Part shown: positions 52,642 through 61,602 of the stretch, one piece after another
Numbering within the stretch: position 1 is the first letter of the stretch
How the letters are laid out: each line of letters begins with the position of its first letter
DNA from: Amycolatopsis orientalis DSM 40040 = KCTC 9412
GTDB lineage: Bacteria; Actinomycetota; Actinomycetes; Mycobacteriales; Pseudonocardiaceae
Reading direction: 5' to 3'
Assembly: GCF_000478275.1 (NCBI RefSeq)
Contig: NZ_ASJB01000044.1
Location: 1 to 64,000, forward strand
DNA: 64,000 nt
Position numbers and translations under genes: made by a program
The notes under the pieces: model-generated
Database searches by the model: none
What the model was told of the DNA's origin: nothing
The model's input: the letters and a program-made list of their open reading frames with translations, nothing else

Positions 52642-54723
52642 ATGGCGCGGGAGTCGGCAGGCGGCCGAGGCGACGCCGGAGCGGGTGTTCCGGGGTGGGT
52701 GGAGCCGATGCTGGCCACGACGGACGGTGGCCGGCTGCGTGAGGGGCCGCAGTGGGCGTATGAGTACAAACTCGACGGCTACCGGGCGTGCATGAGGATC
52801 GCCACCGACGGCGCCACGGTGCTGACCAGCCGTAACGGGATCGACTTCACCGACGAGTTCGCAGACCTGACCGGTGTCCTCACCGAGTGCCTTGAGGGGC
52901 GGAGCGCTGTGCTCGACGGTGAGATCGTCGCCTACAACGACGACGGTCAGATCGACTTCGGATTGCTGCAGGAGCGCCGAGGCCGCTACCAGACCCATCG
53001 CAGCTCTGTTCGCCGCGGGGAGCCGTTCGAGGACATACCGGTGCGGTTCTTGGTGTTCGACCTGCTGCAGCTCGGCGGCGTCTCGTTGCTGCGTGAGCCG
53101 TACGACGAGCGACGACGACAGCTGACGCGGCTGTCGATGCCTGATCCGTACCGGGTGGAGGTGGTGCGCGCGTTCACCTTCACCGGCCTCGCCGCTGATC
53201 GCCGGACCCCGCGCCATCTGCTCGATCACGTGAAGACCAGTGGTCACGAGGGCGTGATCGCGAAGCTCCGCACCTCCGCGTACACGCCGGGTCGTCGTAG
53301 CGGCGCGTGGCTGAAACACCCGCTGACCCAGACCACCGAGGTGATCATCTGCGGATACCGGCCAGGACAAGGCCGGATCACCGGCCGGATGGGCGGGCTC
53401 CTGCTGGGCGCCCACGACCCCGACACCGGCGACCTGGTCTACATCGGGGACGTCGGGACCGGGTTCACCGAGGACGAACGCGGCAGGCTCCAGGCGCGGC
53501 TGGAGAGCCTGGAGCAGAAACGGCACCCGTTCGCCGTGGCGCCGCCTCGGGCCGATGTCGACCGGGCCCACTGGGTCCGGCCGGAGATGGTGGGGGAGGT
53601 GGTGTTCCGGCAGTTCACCCGCGGCGCCGGCCGCCTGCGGCACACCGCGTGGCGAGGACTGCGCGAGGACAAGAAACCCGCCGACGTGCTCCTCCCGCAC
53701 CGTCCACACCCTGGTGCCGCCGAGACCGCACCGCCGGTGTCCTCACCCGGCCCCACCAGCGGCCGGGTGAAAGAGGCCGCACCCGACGAGGAACAGTCCG
53801 CCGTCGCGTCGCCACCGGTGGGACCGCGGATCACGGTGCAGGCAGGAAAGCGCCGGCTCACGCTGTCCAATCTGGACAAGCCGCTCTATCAGGACGGGTT
53901 CACCAAAGGGGAGGTCATCAACTACTACTCCCGCATCACTCCGGTCCTGTTGCCGCATCTGGCCGGGCGCCCGGTGACGTTCATCCGTTTCCCCGACGGT
54001 GTCGGAGGTCAACAGTTCATCGAGAAGAACGTCCCCCAGGGCGCCCCCGCGTGGCTGCCCACCATCCGGATCGCGCGCAGCGGGACCCGCGGTTCGGGAG
54101 AGCCGATCACCTACGCGTTGCTGGACGAGCTCGCCGCTGTTGTGTGGGCGGCGAACATGGCCGCCCTCGAACTCCACGTTCCACAATGGACCGCCGCCGC
54201 CGATGGGACCCGTCTCCCGCCGGACCGGCTGGTGTTCGACCTCGACCCCGGGCCGGAAACCTCGATCGTGGACTGTTGCCGTGTCGCCGAACGACTCCAC
54301 GACGTCCTGGCCGCCGATGGGCTGACCCCTCTGGCGAAGACCTCCGGGTCGAAAGGCATGCAGCTTTACTGCGCCATCATCACCGACGATCCCGCCGCCC
54401 CGTCCGCCTACGCCAAGAAACTCGCGCAACGGCTGGCGCGGGAAACACCGGATCGGGTGACCGCGGTGATGGCCAAAGCCCAGCGGACGGGGCGGGTGTT
54501 CATTGACTGGTCGCAGAACAACCCCGCCAAAACCACTATCGCCCCGTACTCTCTGCGCGGCCGCGACCATCCCACCGTCTCCACCCCGGTCACCTGGGAC
54601 GAGGTCCGCGGCTGCCGCCGAGCGACACAGCTGGTGTTCACCGCCGACGACGTCCTCGACCGCGTCAACGACCACGGAGACCTGCTCGCCGACCTCGACA
54701 CCACGCGAATGGCGCTGCCTTAG
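52642..54723 (+). CDS. ligD: LigD-type ATP-dependent DNA ligase with ligase and polymerase domains
   Basis: 693 residues, ATG five bases after GGGAGG. The ligase domain (~20-320) has the nucleotidyl lysine in EYKLDGYRACMRI, LDGEIVAYND, FLVFDLLQLGG, GHEGVIAKLR and the OB-fold region GLLLGAHDPDTGDLVYIGDV. The primase-polymerase domain (~400-690) has TLSNLDKPLYQDGFTKGEVI, VFDLDPGPETSI (metal Asp-x-Asp) and VFIDWSQN. The family's His in TSGxxGLH reads TSGSKGMQ here. There is no phosphoesterase domain. Order is LIG-POL, unlike the POL-PE-LIG of mycobacteria. LigD repairs double-strand breaks with Ku; no ku gene is in the window. Confidence 0.92.
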   Translation: MARESAGGRGDAGAGVPGWVEPMLATTDGGRLREGPQWAYEYKLDGYRACMRIATDGATVLTSRNGIDFTDEFADLTGVLTECLEGRSAVLDGEIVAYNDDGQIDFGLLQERRGRYQTHRSSVRRGEPFEDIPVRFLVFDLLQLGGVSLLREPYDERRRQLTRLSMPDPYRVEVVRAFTFTGLAADRRTPRHLLDHVKTSGHEGVIAKLRTSAYTPGRRSGAWLKHPLTQTTEVIICGYRPGQGRITGRMGGLLLGAHDPDTGDLVYIGDVGTGFTEDERGRLQARLESLEQKRHPFAVAPPRADVDRAHWVRPEMVGEVVFRQFTRGAGRLRHTAWRGLREDKKPADVLLPHRPHPGAAETAPPVSSPGPTSGRVKEAAPDEEQSAVASPPVGPRITVQAGKRRLTLSNLDKPLYQDGFTKGEVINYYSRITPVLLPHLAGRPVTFIRFPDGVGGQQFIEKNVPQGAPAWLPTIRIARSGTRGSGEPITYALLDELAAVVWAANMAALELHVPQWTAAADGTRLPPDRLVFDLDPGPETSIVDCCRVAERLHDVLAADGLTPLAKTSGSKGMQLYCAIITDDPAAPSAYAKKLAQRLARETPDRVTAVMAKAQRTGRVFIDWSQNNPAKTTIAPYSLRGRDHPTVSTPVTWDEVRGCRRATQLVFTADDVLDRVNDHGDLLADLDTTRMALP

Positions 54724-54923
54724 CGCCACAACGGTCCGGATCGAACACGCGTCGCTACCCACGTCAGCTGGAACGCTCGCCTTCTACCCGGCAGACCCGC
54801 GGCAGCACCTCCGTACCCACCCGCCCGTTGTGTCCCACGAGACCCGATCGGATGACGTTCGGACAGTCACGAGTCCGGGTATCCAGTGGTCGTCGGCGAC
54901 CACGCGCGGAGAGGAGTTCAGCG

Positions 54924-55145
54924 GTGCAGGGTGACATCGAGACGTACTTCGAGGACGGGCAGTGGAAGAACAAGGTCGAGGGCAGCACACGCGCGGCCAG
55001 TACTCATGACACCAAGGCCGAAGCTGTGGAGAAAGGCCGTGACATGGCGCGGGAACGCAAGGTCGAGCACTTCATCCGGAAGCAGGACGGCCAGATCGGC
55101 GAGCGCAACACCTACGGCCACGACCCCCGCAACATACACGGCTGA
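54924..55145 (+). CDS. DUF2188-like small protein
   Basis: 73 residues, GTG seven bases after GAGAGGAG. DIETYFEDGQWKNKVEGSTR, then STHDTKAEAVEKGRDMAR and RKQDGQIGERNTYGHDP match the DUF2188 pattern (W-x-V-K-x-E-G and a final dG-x-I-x-x-R-x-S-Y-G-x-D-P). Function unknown; probably a small stress or housekeeping protein. It lies 200 bases after ligD in the same direction, separately expressed by appearance. Confidence 0.8.
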   Translation: MQGDIETYFEDGQWKNKVEGSTRAASTHDTKAEAVEKGRDMARERKVEHFIRKQDGQIGERNTYGHDPRNIHG

Positions 55146-55616
55146 GCAGCCGAAGGAACGTCCGCAAGCGCGCGACGTTTAACCACACCGCGCCCGATCG
55201 CCGACGCGATGAAGAGGTACGTCGGCTACGGTCACTGAACCGCTTGCACGACGAAAGAGGGGGTACGCGGCGAATGTTCGCCGCGTAGCCCTTCTTTCTT
55301 GTGCTGGACTGTCAGCCCTCGCGATTCGCCATCCGGATCAACCTCCCTCGATCGCGCTACTGGACTCTCCAGTGTTGGTCACGACGTCAACGGCGGTACA
55401 GGCTCCGAACGAGGGAAGACCGCGATCGTCGGTCGGCCCGGCTGATCAACTCCGCCACCAATCGCTACCACTCGACACTGCGGGACCGGCGAGCGAGCGC
55501 ACTCGGCAGCCTGTAGCCCATCTTCGGCTTCAGCGGCGGCCGTGGTCGACCACTGAGACGCCGACTCGCGACCAAGCGGACCGCGAGTGGACCCGCCAAC
55601 TGCCTTCCATCTCGCG
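55146..55616. other. Intergenic region with terminator, no gene
   Basis: Apart from the hairpin at 55260-55292, nothing is assignable. The frames over 55301-55620 have poor composition. Confidence 0.45.
55260..55300 (+). terminator. Rho-independent terminator
   Basis: GGG(T)ACGCGGCGAA pairs with TTCGCCGCGTAGCCC around a TG loop and is followed by CTTCTTTCTT. It is the only hairpin here with a clear T-rich tail. It lies 115 bases after the DUF2188-like stop and would end its transcript. Confidence 0.75.
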
Positions 55617-56201
55617 CTAGTGGCGGTCCAACGTCCAGCTGTATCTATGCATTTTGAATGCGCCGTCATCGAGCGTGGCGGTCAACTCGATGCTGTACCG
55701 ACCGGCTGGCATCGGGCCAGGATTCATTCCCAGGTAGATGGTGCCTGGAACGCCGCAAGTGTTTGTCTCCCCCTTTTCTTCGTACTTAGACGTCATCCCG
55801 TACGCGATCCAGGAGATGCGGCACCCTGATGTGAACTCGCCCAGGTTGTCGAACATCTTGACGATCACTCCAACGCACGGTTTGACCGAGTCGTCTCCGC
55901 AGGCGACGGCCCGGTCCTTGCCTCGGGCGAACTCCGGGGCAAGACCGACGCTGATCTGTAACCGGCCCGGCTCCGGTCCAGCTTCGGGCTCGCTGTCCAC
56001 CGCGTGATCGTCACGTACTGCGCCCTCGACCACCACCGTCGAGGGCGCACTGCCCGGGGCGGCGACTCTCTTCTCGTCCTCGCCGAACAGGCGCTCGAAG
56101 AATCCGGCCGTACCGTCGATATTCGCCAACAGGGCGAGCGTGGCGAAGGCGAACATCCAAAGCCCCCAATACCAGCGCCTCGGTGCCTGGTGGTACGTCA
56201 T
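55617..56201 (-). CDS. Membrane-anchored protein with extracytoplasmic domain, unknown
   Basis: 194 residues from ATG 56201. YWGLWMFAFATLALLANIDG (residues ~10-30) is a single N-terminal membrane anchor. The outer part has an acidic linker (VDSEPEAGPEPGRLQ) and a domain with several cysteines (AVACGDDSVKPCVGVIVKMF, GCRISWIAYG, TNTCGVPGTIYLG) and ends SIELTATLDDGAFKMHRYSW, an immunoglobulin-like strand pattern. No family is recognised. The upstream 300 bases (to 56503) separate it from a divergent gene and hold no other gene. Confidence 0.75.
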   Translation of the reverse strand: MTYHQAPRRWYWGLWMFAFATLALLANIDGTAGFFERLFGEDEKRVAAPGSAPSTVVVEGAVRDDHAVDSEPEAGPEPGRLQISVGLAPEFARGKDRAVACGDDSVKPCVGVIVKMFDNLGEFTSGCRISWIAYGMTSKYEEKGETNTCGVPGTIYLGMNPGPMPAGRYSIELTATLDDGAFKMHRYSWTLDRH

Positions 56202-56503
56202 CCACCCAGTATCCCCCACATCGGGAAACCGACACCGGCATTCCGATCTGCTTCGACGGCGTGGCGGATCAGCCAGCGGCCACACTCGACCCCGTCCCAG
56301 GAACCTGCCAGCCGGTTCACAGCAGGCTCGCCTGCTGGAGCTTGACGGCCCCGGTGGCCAGGCCGCTGGCCTCAGCTGGCTGACCCGTGCGGGTGGCTTG
56401 AAAGGCGGAGTGATGCCGCCTAGCCGAAGACCGACCGCCGCGGCCGCACCGGCGGCCGAAGTGCGCTGACCTCGCATTTCGTGCACACTGTCAAACTTCT
56501 CTC
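56202..56503. promoter_or_regulatory. Divergent intergenic region
   Basis: About 300 bases between a minus-strand membrane-protein gene and the plus-strand repeat-protein gene. No gene or hairpin stands out. Confidence 0.4.
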
Positions 56504-56734
56504 ATGGAAACAACATCCTGGGACGGTCGCCGCTTGGTTGACGAGCGCACGGGGGACACTACTTACCGGATCCGCGGCGAGCGGGTTGTCGATGAGGTCA
56601 CCGGTCAAACCACGTACCGGATCCGGGACGTACGGCTCGTCGACGAGCGCACAGGGAACACGGCCTATCGGATCCGCGATGAGCGGGTCGTTGATGAGAA
56701 CACTGGCCACACCGCCTACCGGATCAGAGGCTGA
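56504..56734 (+). CDS. Protein made of four 17-residue repeats (VDERTGxTxYRIR)
   Basis: 76 residues from ATG 56504. After an eight-residue lead, four repeats follow: RLVDERTGDTTYRIRGE, RVVDEVTGQTTYRIRDV, RLVDERTGNTAYRIRDE, RVVDENTGHTAYRIRG. Units alternate charged turns (DExTG) with Tyr-Arg-Ile-Arg strands, as in a small beta-solenoid or beta-sheet ladder. The corresponding 51-bp DNA units vary at synonymous sites, showing selection on protein. No clear ribosome site precedes the ATG, so it may be translated from a leaderless message. No named family comes to mind. Confidence 0.65.
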   Translation: METTSWDGRRLVDERTGDTTYRIRGERVVDEVTGQTTYRIRDVRLVDERTGNTAYRIRDERVVDENTGHTAYRIRG

Positions 56735-56947
56735 TGAAGATCGCCTCGCGGAAACGCTCTGTTCCGCCCGGCATCAGCGCCAGCTGTCCAGTGGATCGAC
56801 CGCCGATCGGGTGATGTCGGACGTTGTGACCGTGACATCGACCAGGGTGCTCGCGAGGTAGGGAAGGACGAAGCCGTATCCAGCGGTGTCGTGCTCCTCC
56901 TCCCCCTTGGTGTGAGCCCGTTCTGGCGTGAAAGGCCAAAAAGTTTC

Positions 56948-57577
56948 ATGCCTCCGGTACTCCCGGACAACAAAACCGGCGATCGCGGACATCCTGCTCC
57001 TCGAGGGGACCGTGGATCGCCGACGTCGAGCGAGCGTCCGGCAACGCCGGGCCACTCGACGTGCATCCCGGCCTCCCCCGAGGAGGCATTGGAGAAGTTC
57101 ACCAAGTTCGTCATCGGCTCCACGGAGCTGTTGGTGAGCCATGCCCGTGCTGGTGGGACTGACTTCCATCTCGCGGAGGACTTCGTCCAGACCGCCCACG
57201 AGCTCTTGTGGACGCGGTGGATGCGCACCGGCGAACTGACTACTAACTTCGCGTACTCGCGCACGATCGTGGACCGGGTCAAGATCAGCTACTTCCGGAC
57301 CAAGAAGAACACCAAGGCCGTTCCCACCGAGCTCTCCGCCGAGCTTCCGGTGCCGGATACAGCCGACAGCGAGGACGCCTTCACCTACACCGAAGCCTTC
57401 CGGCAGGCGGTCGAACGCCTGCCTCCTCGGCAACGTCTGGTCATCGAGCTAACGCTCTACGACCAGCTTGAGGTGCCGGAGATCGCGGAACGGCTGCAAC
57501 TCAATCCTCGGACAGTGAGCAACTACCGATCGCTGGCCAAGGACCGGCTGATTGCGGAATTCCGAGCGATGCACTGA
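56948..57577 (+). CDS. Sigma-70-family RNA polymerase sigma factor
   Basis: 209 residues from ATG 56948 (MPPVLPDNKTGDRG); the first ~45 residues are low-complexity and a later start is possible. Region 2 is recognisable but weak (HLAEDFVQTAHELLWTRW). Region 4 is clear: AVERLPPRQRLVIELTLYDQ, LEVPEIAERLQLNPRTVSNY and RSLAKDRLI form the helix-turn-helix. It is ECF-like in size. No anti-sigma factor with a membrane helix follows; instead a small Sel1-like protein gene starts eight bases after the stop. Confidence 0.8.
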   Translation: MPPVLPDNKTGDRGHPAPRGDRGSPTSSERPATPGHSTCIPASPEEALEKFTKFVIGSTELLVSHARAGGTDFHLAEDFVQTAHELLWTRWMRTGELTTNFAYSRTIVDRVKISYFRTKKNTKAVPTELSAELPVPDTADSEDAFTYTEAFRQAVERLPPRQRLVIELTLYDQLEVPEIAERLQLNPRTVSNYRSLAKDRLIAEFRAMH

Positions 57578-57585
57578 GGAGTGAC

Positions 57586-57969
57586 ATGGACGTAACCCAG
57601 CTCTCTGGCTGGAACGTCACCGATTGCTCCGAGGTTGCCAGGCAGGACGTCCGGCCGCTGATCGACCGCGTGATCACCACTGCGCGTGACTCGATCCCGG
57701 CCGGCGTCCCGCCTTACCTCGCAGCCCCAGCCAGGAGCGACACCACTGTCGCCCCCGTACCGGGCAATCGCGTGACGCTCGATCAGAAGAAAGAACTGGA
57801 CCAACTGCAAGAACAAGCGAGAGGAGGTGATGCAGCGAGCGCTCGCCGAGCGGCGGAACTCCACGAGTTGCTCGACGACATGAACACCGCGGCCACCTGG
57901 TGGCGTCTCGCCGCCAAGCTGGGTGACCCAGACGCCGAGGACTACGTCCGAGAGATCCTCGGTCAGTAA
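57586..57969 (+). CDS. Small protein with Sel1-like C-terminus, sigma-factor partner
   Basis: 127 residues, ATG four bases after GAGGAG. The N-terminal half is undefined (LSGWNVTDCSEVARQDVRPL). The C-terminal half is helical and Sel1/TPR-like (GGDAASARRAAELHELLDDM, NTAATWWRLAAKLGDPDAED). Directly behind the sigma-factor gene and certainly co-transcribed, it could regulate that factor or be a soluble adaptor. In actinomycetes similar small Sel1-like proteins accompany sigma factors of this type. Confidence 0.7.
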   Translation: MDVTQLSGWNVTDCSEVARQDVRPLIDRVITTARDSIPAGVPPYLAAPARSDTTVAPVPGNRVTLDQKKELDQLQEQARGGDAASARRAAELHELLDDMNTAATWWRLAAKLGDPDAEDYVREILGQ

Positions 57970-58063
57970 CACCACAAAGGGGAGAAGGATCGCCAAGCAG
58001 CGAGTGCCCGCTCGCTGCCGTCTGGTCGAGGCCGACTGACCGGCATCGGCCGGAGATGAAGAA

Positions 58064-58103
58064 GTCCGACACAAGCCATCGAGGAGGGCTTGCTGTGTCG
58101 GAC
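58064..58103 (+). terminator. Hairpin terminator after sigma-factor operon
   Basis: GTCCGACACA at 58064-58073 pairs with TGTGTCGGAC at 58094-58103, with further AGC/GCT pairing inside. It lies ~95 bases after the operon's last stop. Confidence 0.65.
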
Positions 58104-58232
58104 CAGAAAGTGATCGACTGGTCGCTAACATGCCCACCATGGCGCACATGTGATGTTCCGAGGGGGTCCATCACATAGTCGCGGCGGCCTGCTCATTCCC
58201 GTGCACGCAACAACCTTGAGAAGGAAAAGAAC

Positions 58233-58298
58233 ATGACGACCGTAGCGCTACTTCATGCTTTCAGAGCGGATCGCTTCCTGTCCAGACGACTGCAGTGA
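58233..58298 (+). CDS. Possible 21-residue ORF with strong ribosome site
   Basis: ATG 58233 (MTTVALLHAFRADRFLSRRL) after AGAAGGAAAAGAAC. It is either a micro-ORF or the start of a decayed gene, because the downstream frame LDVSVGGTAVTGE in another phase also looks protein-like before the hairpin at 58480. Confidence 0.3.
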   Translation: MTTVALLHAFRADRFLSRRLQ

Positions 58299-58479
58299 CC
58301 GTGCAGCGCGGTCGACACGGTGCAGCGGTGACCCCACGAGGCGAGAGGAACTTGGACGTCTCCGTCGGCGGAACCGCTGTCACTGGTGAGTAGCAGCTCG
58401 ACTGCGCCGTCACAGTCGTAGTTACTTCGCCCCCGCACGAATATGTGCCGTCTATTCGACCAGGGCGGAGATACAGAGC

Positions 58480-58526
58480 AGATGAATCGGTCCCGGCGAA
58501 TGGCAGTCGCCGGGACCGATTCATCT
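58480..58526. terminator. 20-bp perfect hairpin
   Basis: AGATGAATCGGTCCCGGCGA at 58480-58499 pairs without mismatch with 58507-58526 around a 7-nt loop. It could terminate transcripts in both directions. The genes it once served appear decayed. Confidence 0.75.
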
Positions 58527-58628
58527 TCCGGCCGTGACATCAACGGTCTCGATCTCGTATTTCCCGGTAAGCGCAACATATCCGCGCGGTATCAACCCGA
58601 TGCTGCCCCGAGCACACCGAGGACCGAG

Positions 58629-58904
58629 ATGTCCACACAGACCACCCCCAGCACACCCGACCCCGCCACACCGCCCTCGGCCTGGCGTTGGATCGGCCGA
58701 TGGGTCCGCGACCCGACAATCGGCCGGGACTGCCTTCTCGCTCTGGCCATGCTCCTGGTTACCCTCATCGCCCTGGCGCTGGCCTGCGTGATCCTGCTCG
58801 TACCGCACGCCGTGAAGATCCTCTCCGGGCTCGTCGCCGGCGGCCTGGGTCTGTACGGCTACCGGCTCCTCCGCCGAAACCAGAGCCGCCGCAAGAAAAG
58901 CTGA
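58629..58904 (+). CDS. Small two-helix membrane protein
   Basis: 91 residues from ATG 58629 (MSTQTTPSTPDPATPPSAWR). Hydrophobic segments DCLLALAMLLVTLIALALAC to ILLVP (~33-58) and ILSGLVAGGLGLYGYRLL (~64-82) are separated by a short loop, followed by a basic end (RRNQSRRKKS). The N-terminus is Thr/Pro-rich and probably cytoplasmic. Function unknown; no neighbour gives a clue. Confidence 0.7.
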   Translation: MSTQTTPSTPDPATPPSAWRWIGRWVRDPTIGRDCLLALAMLLVTLIALALACVILLVPHAVKILSGLVAGGLGLYGYRLLRRNQSRRKKS

Positions 58905-59992
58905 CACGGAGCTGCGTTCGTCGTGGTGCCGCTCGCCGAGGGCGATCTCAGCGAGCTGGAACGGCTTCCCGACCTTCTCGGGAAGCTGGTCCAGCCGAGG
59001 TGATCAGTTGAGTTGAGCTGCGATTTTGCGATCGGCGCGGGCCCAGAGTTTGACCTGGGGCCACGACAGCCGCAGTGGTCCGGTGGTTGTGGCGGAGATA
59101 CGTGACCTGCCCAAGCGGCTTAAGCCACGCCTGCAGGGCGACTGCGGAACAAGGGTGGGCCATCGTATCGTGCGCATGACTGTCACGTAAGTACTGCCTG
59201 ATTGTGAATCGTGACCCTCCGGGCCAATGAACGAGTCGCGCGTCTCACGTCAAAAGGTCCATCCTTCGAGCTAACTGTGAATGCACAAAAAGTACTGCTT
59301 TTGTGCGTAAGCTTCACGCGTTTGGGTTTACTCGTTCTCGAACGAGTGATTGCGCGATCTGCGGTGAGACTTTGTGTGGTCGACCGGCTGATGTTGGCGA
59401 CTGAACACTCAGCGGGCATGCGGTCACTCGTCATCATCCCCGGGGGAGCCGGAGGACGCGCCCTGGGGACTTGGCCGTAGGGCACCGTTCCAGGGGCGGC
59501 CGCTCGGCTTCGTACTTGCATCTCCGATCGAACGAAAAAACCGCAGGTCAAGAGCAGAGCAAGACCGCTGCGTCACAAAGGGAAGCGCCACGCCGACAAA
59601 GGTGTGACGATCCGTGCTGCCGAACTTATGCCGTGCGTCGCACCTCCCTCGCCCGGGGCATTCACAGGCCAGCGTTGCCGCAGAGCGAGTCATCCATGCC
59701 GACCTGTCGTTGACAAGTAGCGAGAGTCGGTGAGCTTTCGTTAACAGCCATCCGGGTCCATCCGGAAGGCCTGACCGCCGTAGTCCGGATGGGGTCGGAT
59801 GGGCACGACTACCGGTTGGCTTGTGCGCTTGCTCAGCATTGGTGTTGGATCGTTCTCCAGCCGCACCGAACTGTGCACCCTGAATCTCGACGGGTTGAAG
59901 CCCGCTCTGGTGATCACAGGAACGGACCCGGTTCTAGTTGCCCGTATCAATAAGGACCGCGGAAATCCGCGACACAGAAAGTGAATTGGAAG
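58905..59992. other. Kilobase without an assignable gene
   Basis: The plus frame at 59211-59480 and minus frames at 59004-59186 and 58948-59163 are open but have no recognised motif or good ribosome site. The 59200-59400 part is AT-richer and has short hairpins (GCACAAAA/TTTTGTGC near 59284-59309). A diverged GAACACTCAGCGG repeat is at 59402. Confidence 0.4.
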
Positions 59993-60214
59993 ATGTCGGC
60001 TTCTCTGTACCCAGTCCGGGTGCGCCGTACCTGTGGAACGGCCGCGCTGCTCGTGGTGTGCACGATGGCGTTCGCCCTCGCTCTGCTCCAGCATGGCCAT
60101 GACATCGCGACCGCGGCTGCGGCCGCGGTCGGAGTGCTCGCGGGATCCGTTCGGGCAGTCGGGGCCTTGCACATGCACGGTCCGGCCTCCTATGTCGTCT
60201 CCTGCCAGGCATGA
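59993..60214 (+). CDS. Small membrane protein preceding an HTH-like gene
   Basis: 73 residues from ATG 59993 (MSASLYPVRVRRTCG); GTG 59981 is possible. TAALLVVCTMAFALALLQHG is one membrane helix and IATAAAAAVGVLAGSVRAVG may be a second weaker one. Its TGA overlaps the ATG of the next gene (ATGA at 60211-60214), so the two are coupled. It may anchor or sense for the following regulator-like protein. Confidence 0.55.
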   Translation: MSASLYPVRVRRTCGTAALLVVCTMAFALALLQHGHDIATAAAAAVGVLAGSVRAVGALHMHGPASYVVSCQA

Positions 60215-61050
60215 ACGACGCGCCAGACGCGGCCACGGCCGCGTTGCGGGCGCTGCACCACGACATGCGAGGGCTTCCAGTCCGCCATCGTTTGTGGCGG
60301 ATCCGGAGCGAGCTACCGGAGATGCCCCTGGCGGTCCTGGAAACAGCCTGGGATCCGGACGCGACTGAACTGCTCGACTTGACGGTCTATCTCGGAATTG
60401 CTCGGGCTTGCGGTGTCGAAGGTCGGCAACTGCAGCGCATCGTGTGGCAGTACCGGACAGTGGAGGCCGCCCGCGATGGGACACCATGCCCCCCGGCTCC
60501 GCACCCGGAACGAATGCAGACACGGGAGCTCTATTACCGCCATGCTCCTGCGACGCCGCCGAGAACACGTCTCGACCCCGCCTGGGACGCCAAGCTCGAC
60601 ACGATCAAGACCCGCCATGAATTCATGGGTTATCTTCGCGCCCTGAAGTGCCAAGCATCGTTGTCTTACGAGCAGATCGCCCGGCACACTAAACAACTCG
60701 ACCCCGCACATCCAACACCCCGCAGCACCTTGCACGATGCGATGAAACGCATCATCGTACCCACCGACGAAGAGACCGTCCGCGTCCTGTTCACAGTGCT
60801 GGTTCGGAAAGTCATCGCTCGGCCCCTGGTGCCCCAGCGGGTGGAGCAGATCGTGCAGGCCTGGAGGCGGGTCCTGCGCGACGATCCGCCGCGCCCGATC
60901 GGGTCTCCGGCTCCGTCGCCACCCGACATCGATTCCATTGTCCGGGACATCGTCTACGCAGAGCATGAAGCGATCGTGCTCGGGCTCGACACACAATCAG
61001 GGCTCGCCGAGGCTCTGCGGATCATCCGTGCTCGTATTCGCCTCACCTAG
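60211..61050 (+). CDS. HTH-containing regulator-like protein
   Basis: 279 residues. An N-terminal helical region (LRALHHDMRGLPVRHRLWRI) is followed by SLSYEQIARHTKQLDPAHPT then PRSTLHDAMKRIIVPTDEET (residues ~150-190). This is a helix-turn-helix-like stretch typical of actinomycete XRE-related proteins that begin with a paired helix-loop module. The C-terminal part (RVEQIVQAWRRVLRD) is helical. It is coupled to the small membrane protein upstream. The exact family is not certain. Confidence 0.65.
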   Translation: MNDAPDAATAALRALHHDMRGLPVRHRLWRIRSELPEMPLAVLETAWDPDATELLDLTVYLGIARACGVEGRQLQRIVWQYRTVEAARDGTPCPPAPHPERMQTRELYYRHAPATPPRTRLDPAWDAKLDTIKTRHEFMGYLRALKCQASLSYEQIARHTKQLDPAHPTPRSTLHDAMKRIIVPTDEETVRVLFTVLVRKVIARPLVPQRVEQIVQAWRRVLRDDPPRPIGSPAPSPPDIDSIVRDIVYAEHEAIVLGLDTQSGLAEALRIIRARIRLT

Positions 61051-61550
61051 CCCGTCGGGCGTGTTCTCCGACGGCAGTCCGAGCGAGCGTGCAGCTCACC
61101 GGCGGGCGCGTCACGAGATTAGATGGCCGTGCTTGCCGCCCGGCTTAGAGGATGGGGTTACTGAGAAATAGCGCTGACGAACGGCATGAACTGGCCGTTA
61201 GCTCAAATGTGCACCGTCCAGATTCGACGAGATCATGCCGAATGCCTGGCCGCCGCCACAATCGATCGGCTCGTGTATCACGTTCATACTGTTGTCACAC
61301 AAGGCGACAGCTTCCGGCCGGCTCAGGACATCTCCGGACAGGGGAGGGTACCGCTGCACTGACCATGAGATTCACCAGGCGGCGGGGGACTTGCCTCGCC
61401 GTCGTCGGGGAAATCCAACTAGCCGCCACGGACGAGCCAGTGCGCTCGCGCTGAGCGTGCAACTGTACCGACGGCATCGACGATTCAGCACTCCTAGCGC
61501 CCGGCGAGCCCTAAGGTCGACTCGCCCTGTTGAACTCACTGCGCGGCAGA
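61051..61550. other. Intergenic stretch, no gene seen
   Basis: Five hundred bases between an HTH-like gene and the terminator of the secreted-protein gene. No reading frame looks real. Confidence 0.45.
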
Positions 61551-61590
61551 CTGCCTCTGTCCGCCCTGGGAATAGGGCAGACAGAGGCAG
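61551..61590 (-). terminator. Hairpin terminator of the secreted-protein gene
   Basis: CTGCCTCTGTCCGCCCT at 61551-61567 pairs with 61574-61590 with one mismatch and a 6-nt loop, 12 bases beyond the stop at 61603. Confidence 0.75.
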
Positions 61591-61602
61591 CCGCAACGGA
61601 TT

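Noticed and set aside
58521-58907. Minus-strand ORF ending GYVALTGKYEIETVDVTAGR
   Set aside because: The final residues look protein-like, but the rest is antisense to the small membrane protein gene; too little to annotate.
59004-59186. 60-residue minus-strand ORF
   Set aside because: No recognised motif; two competing frames look equally plausible, so it is not supported.
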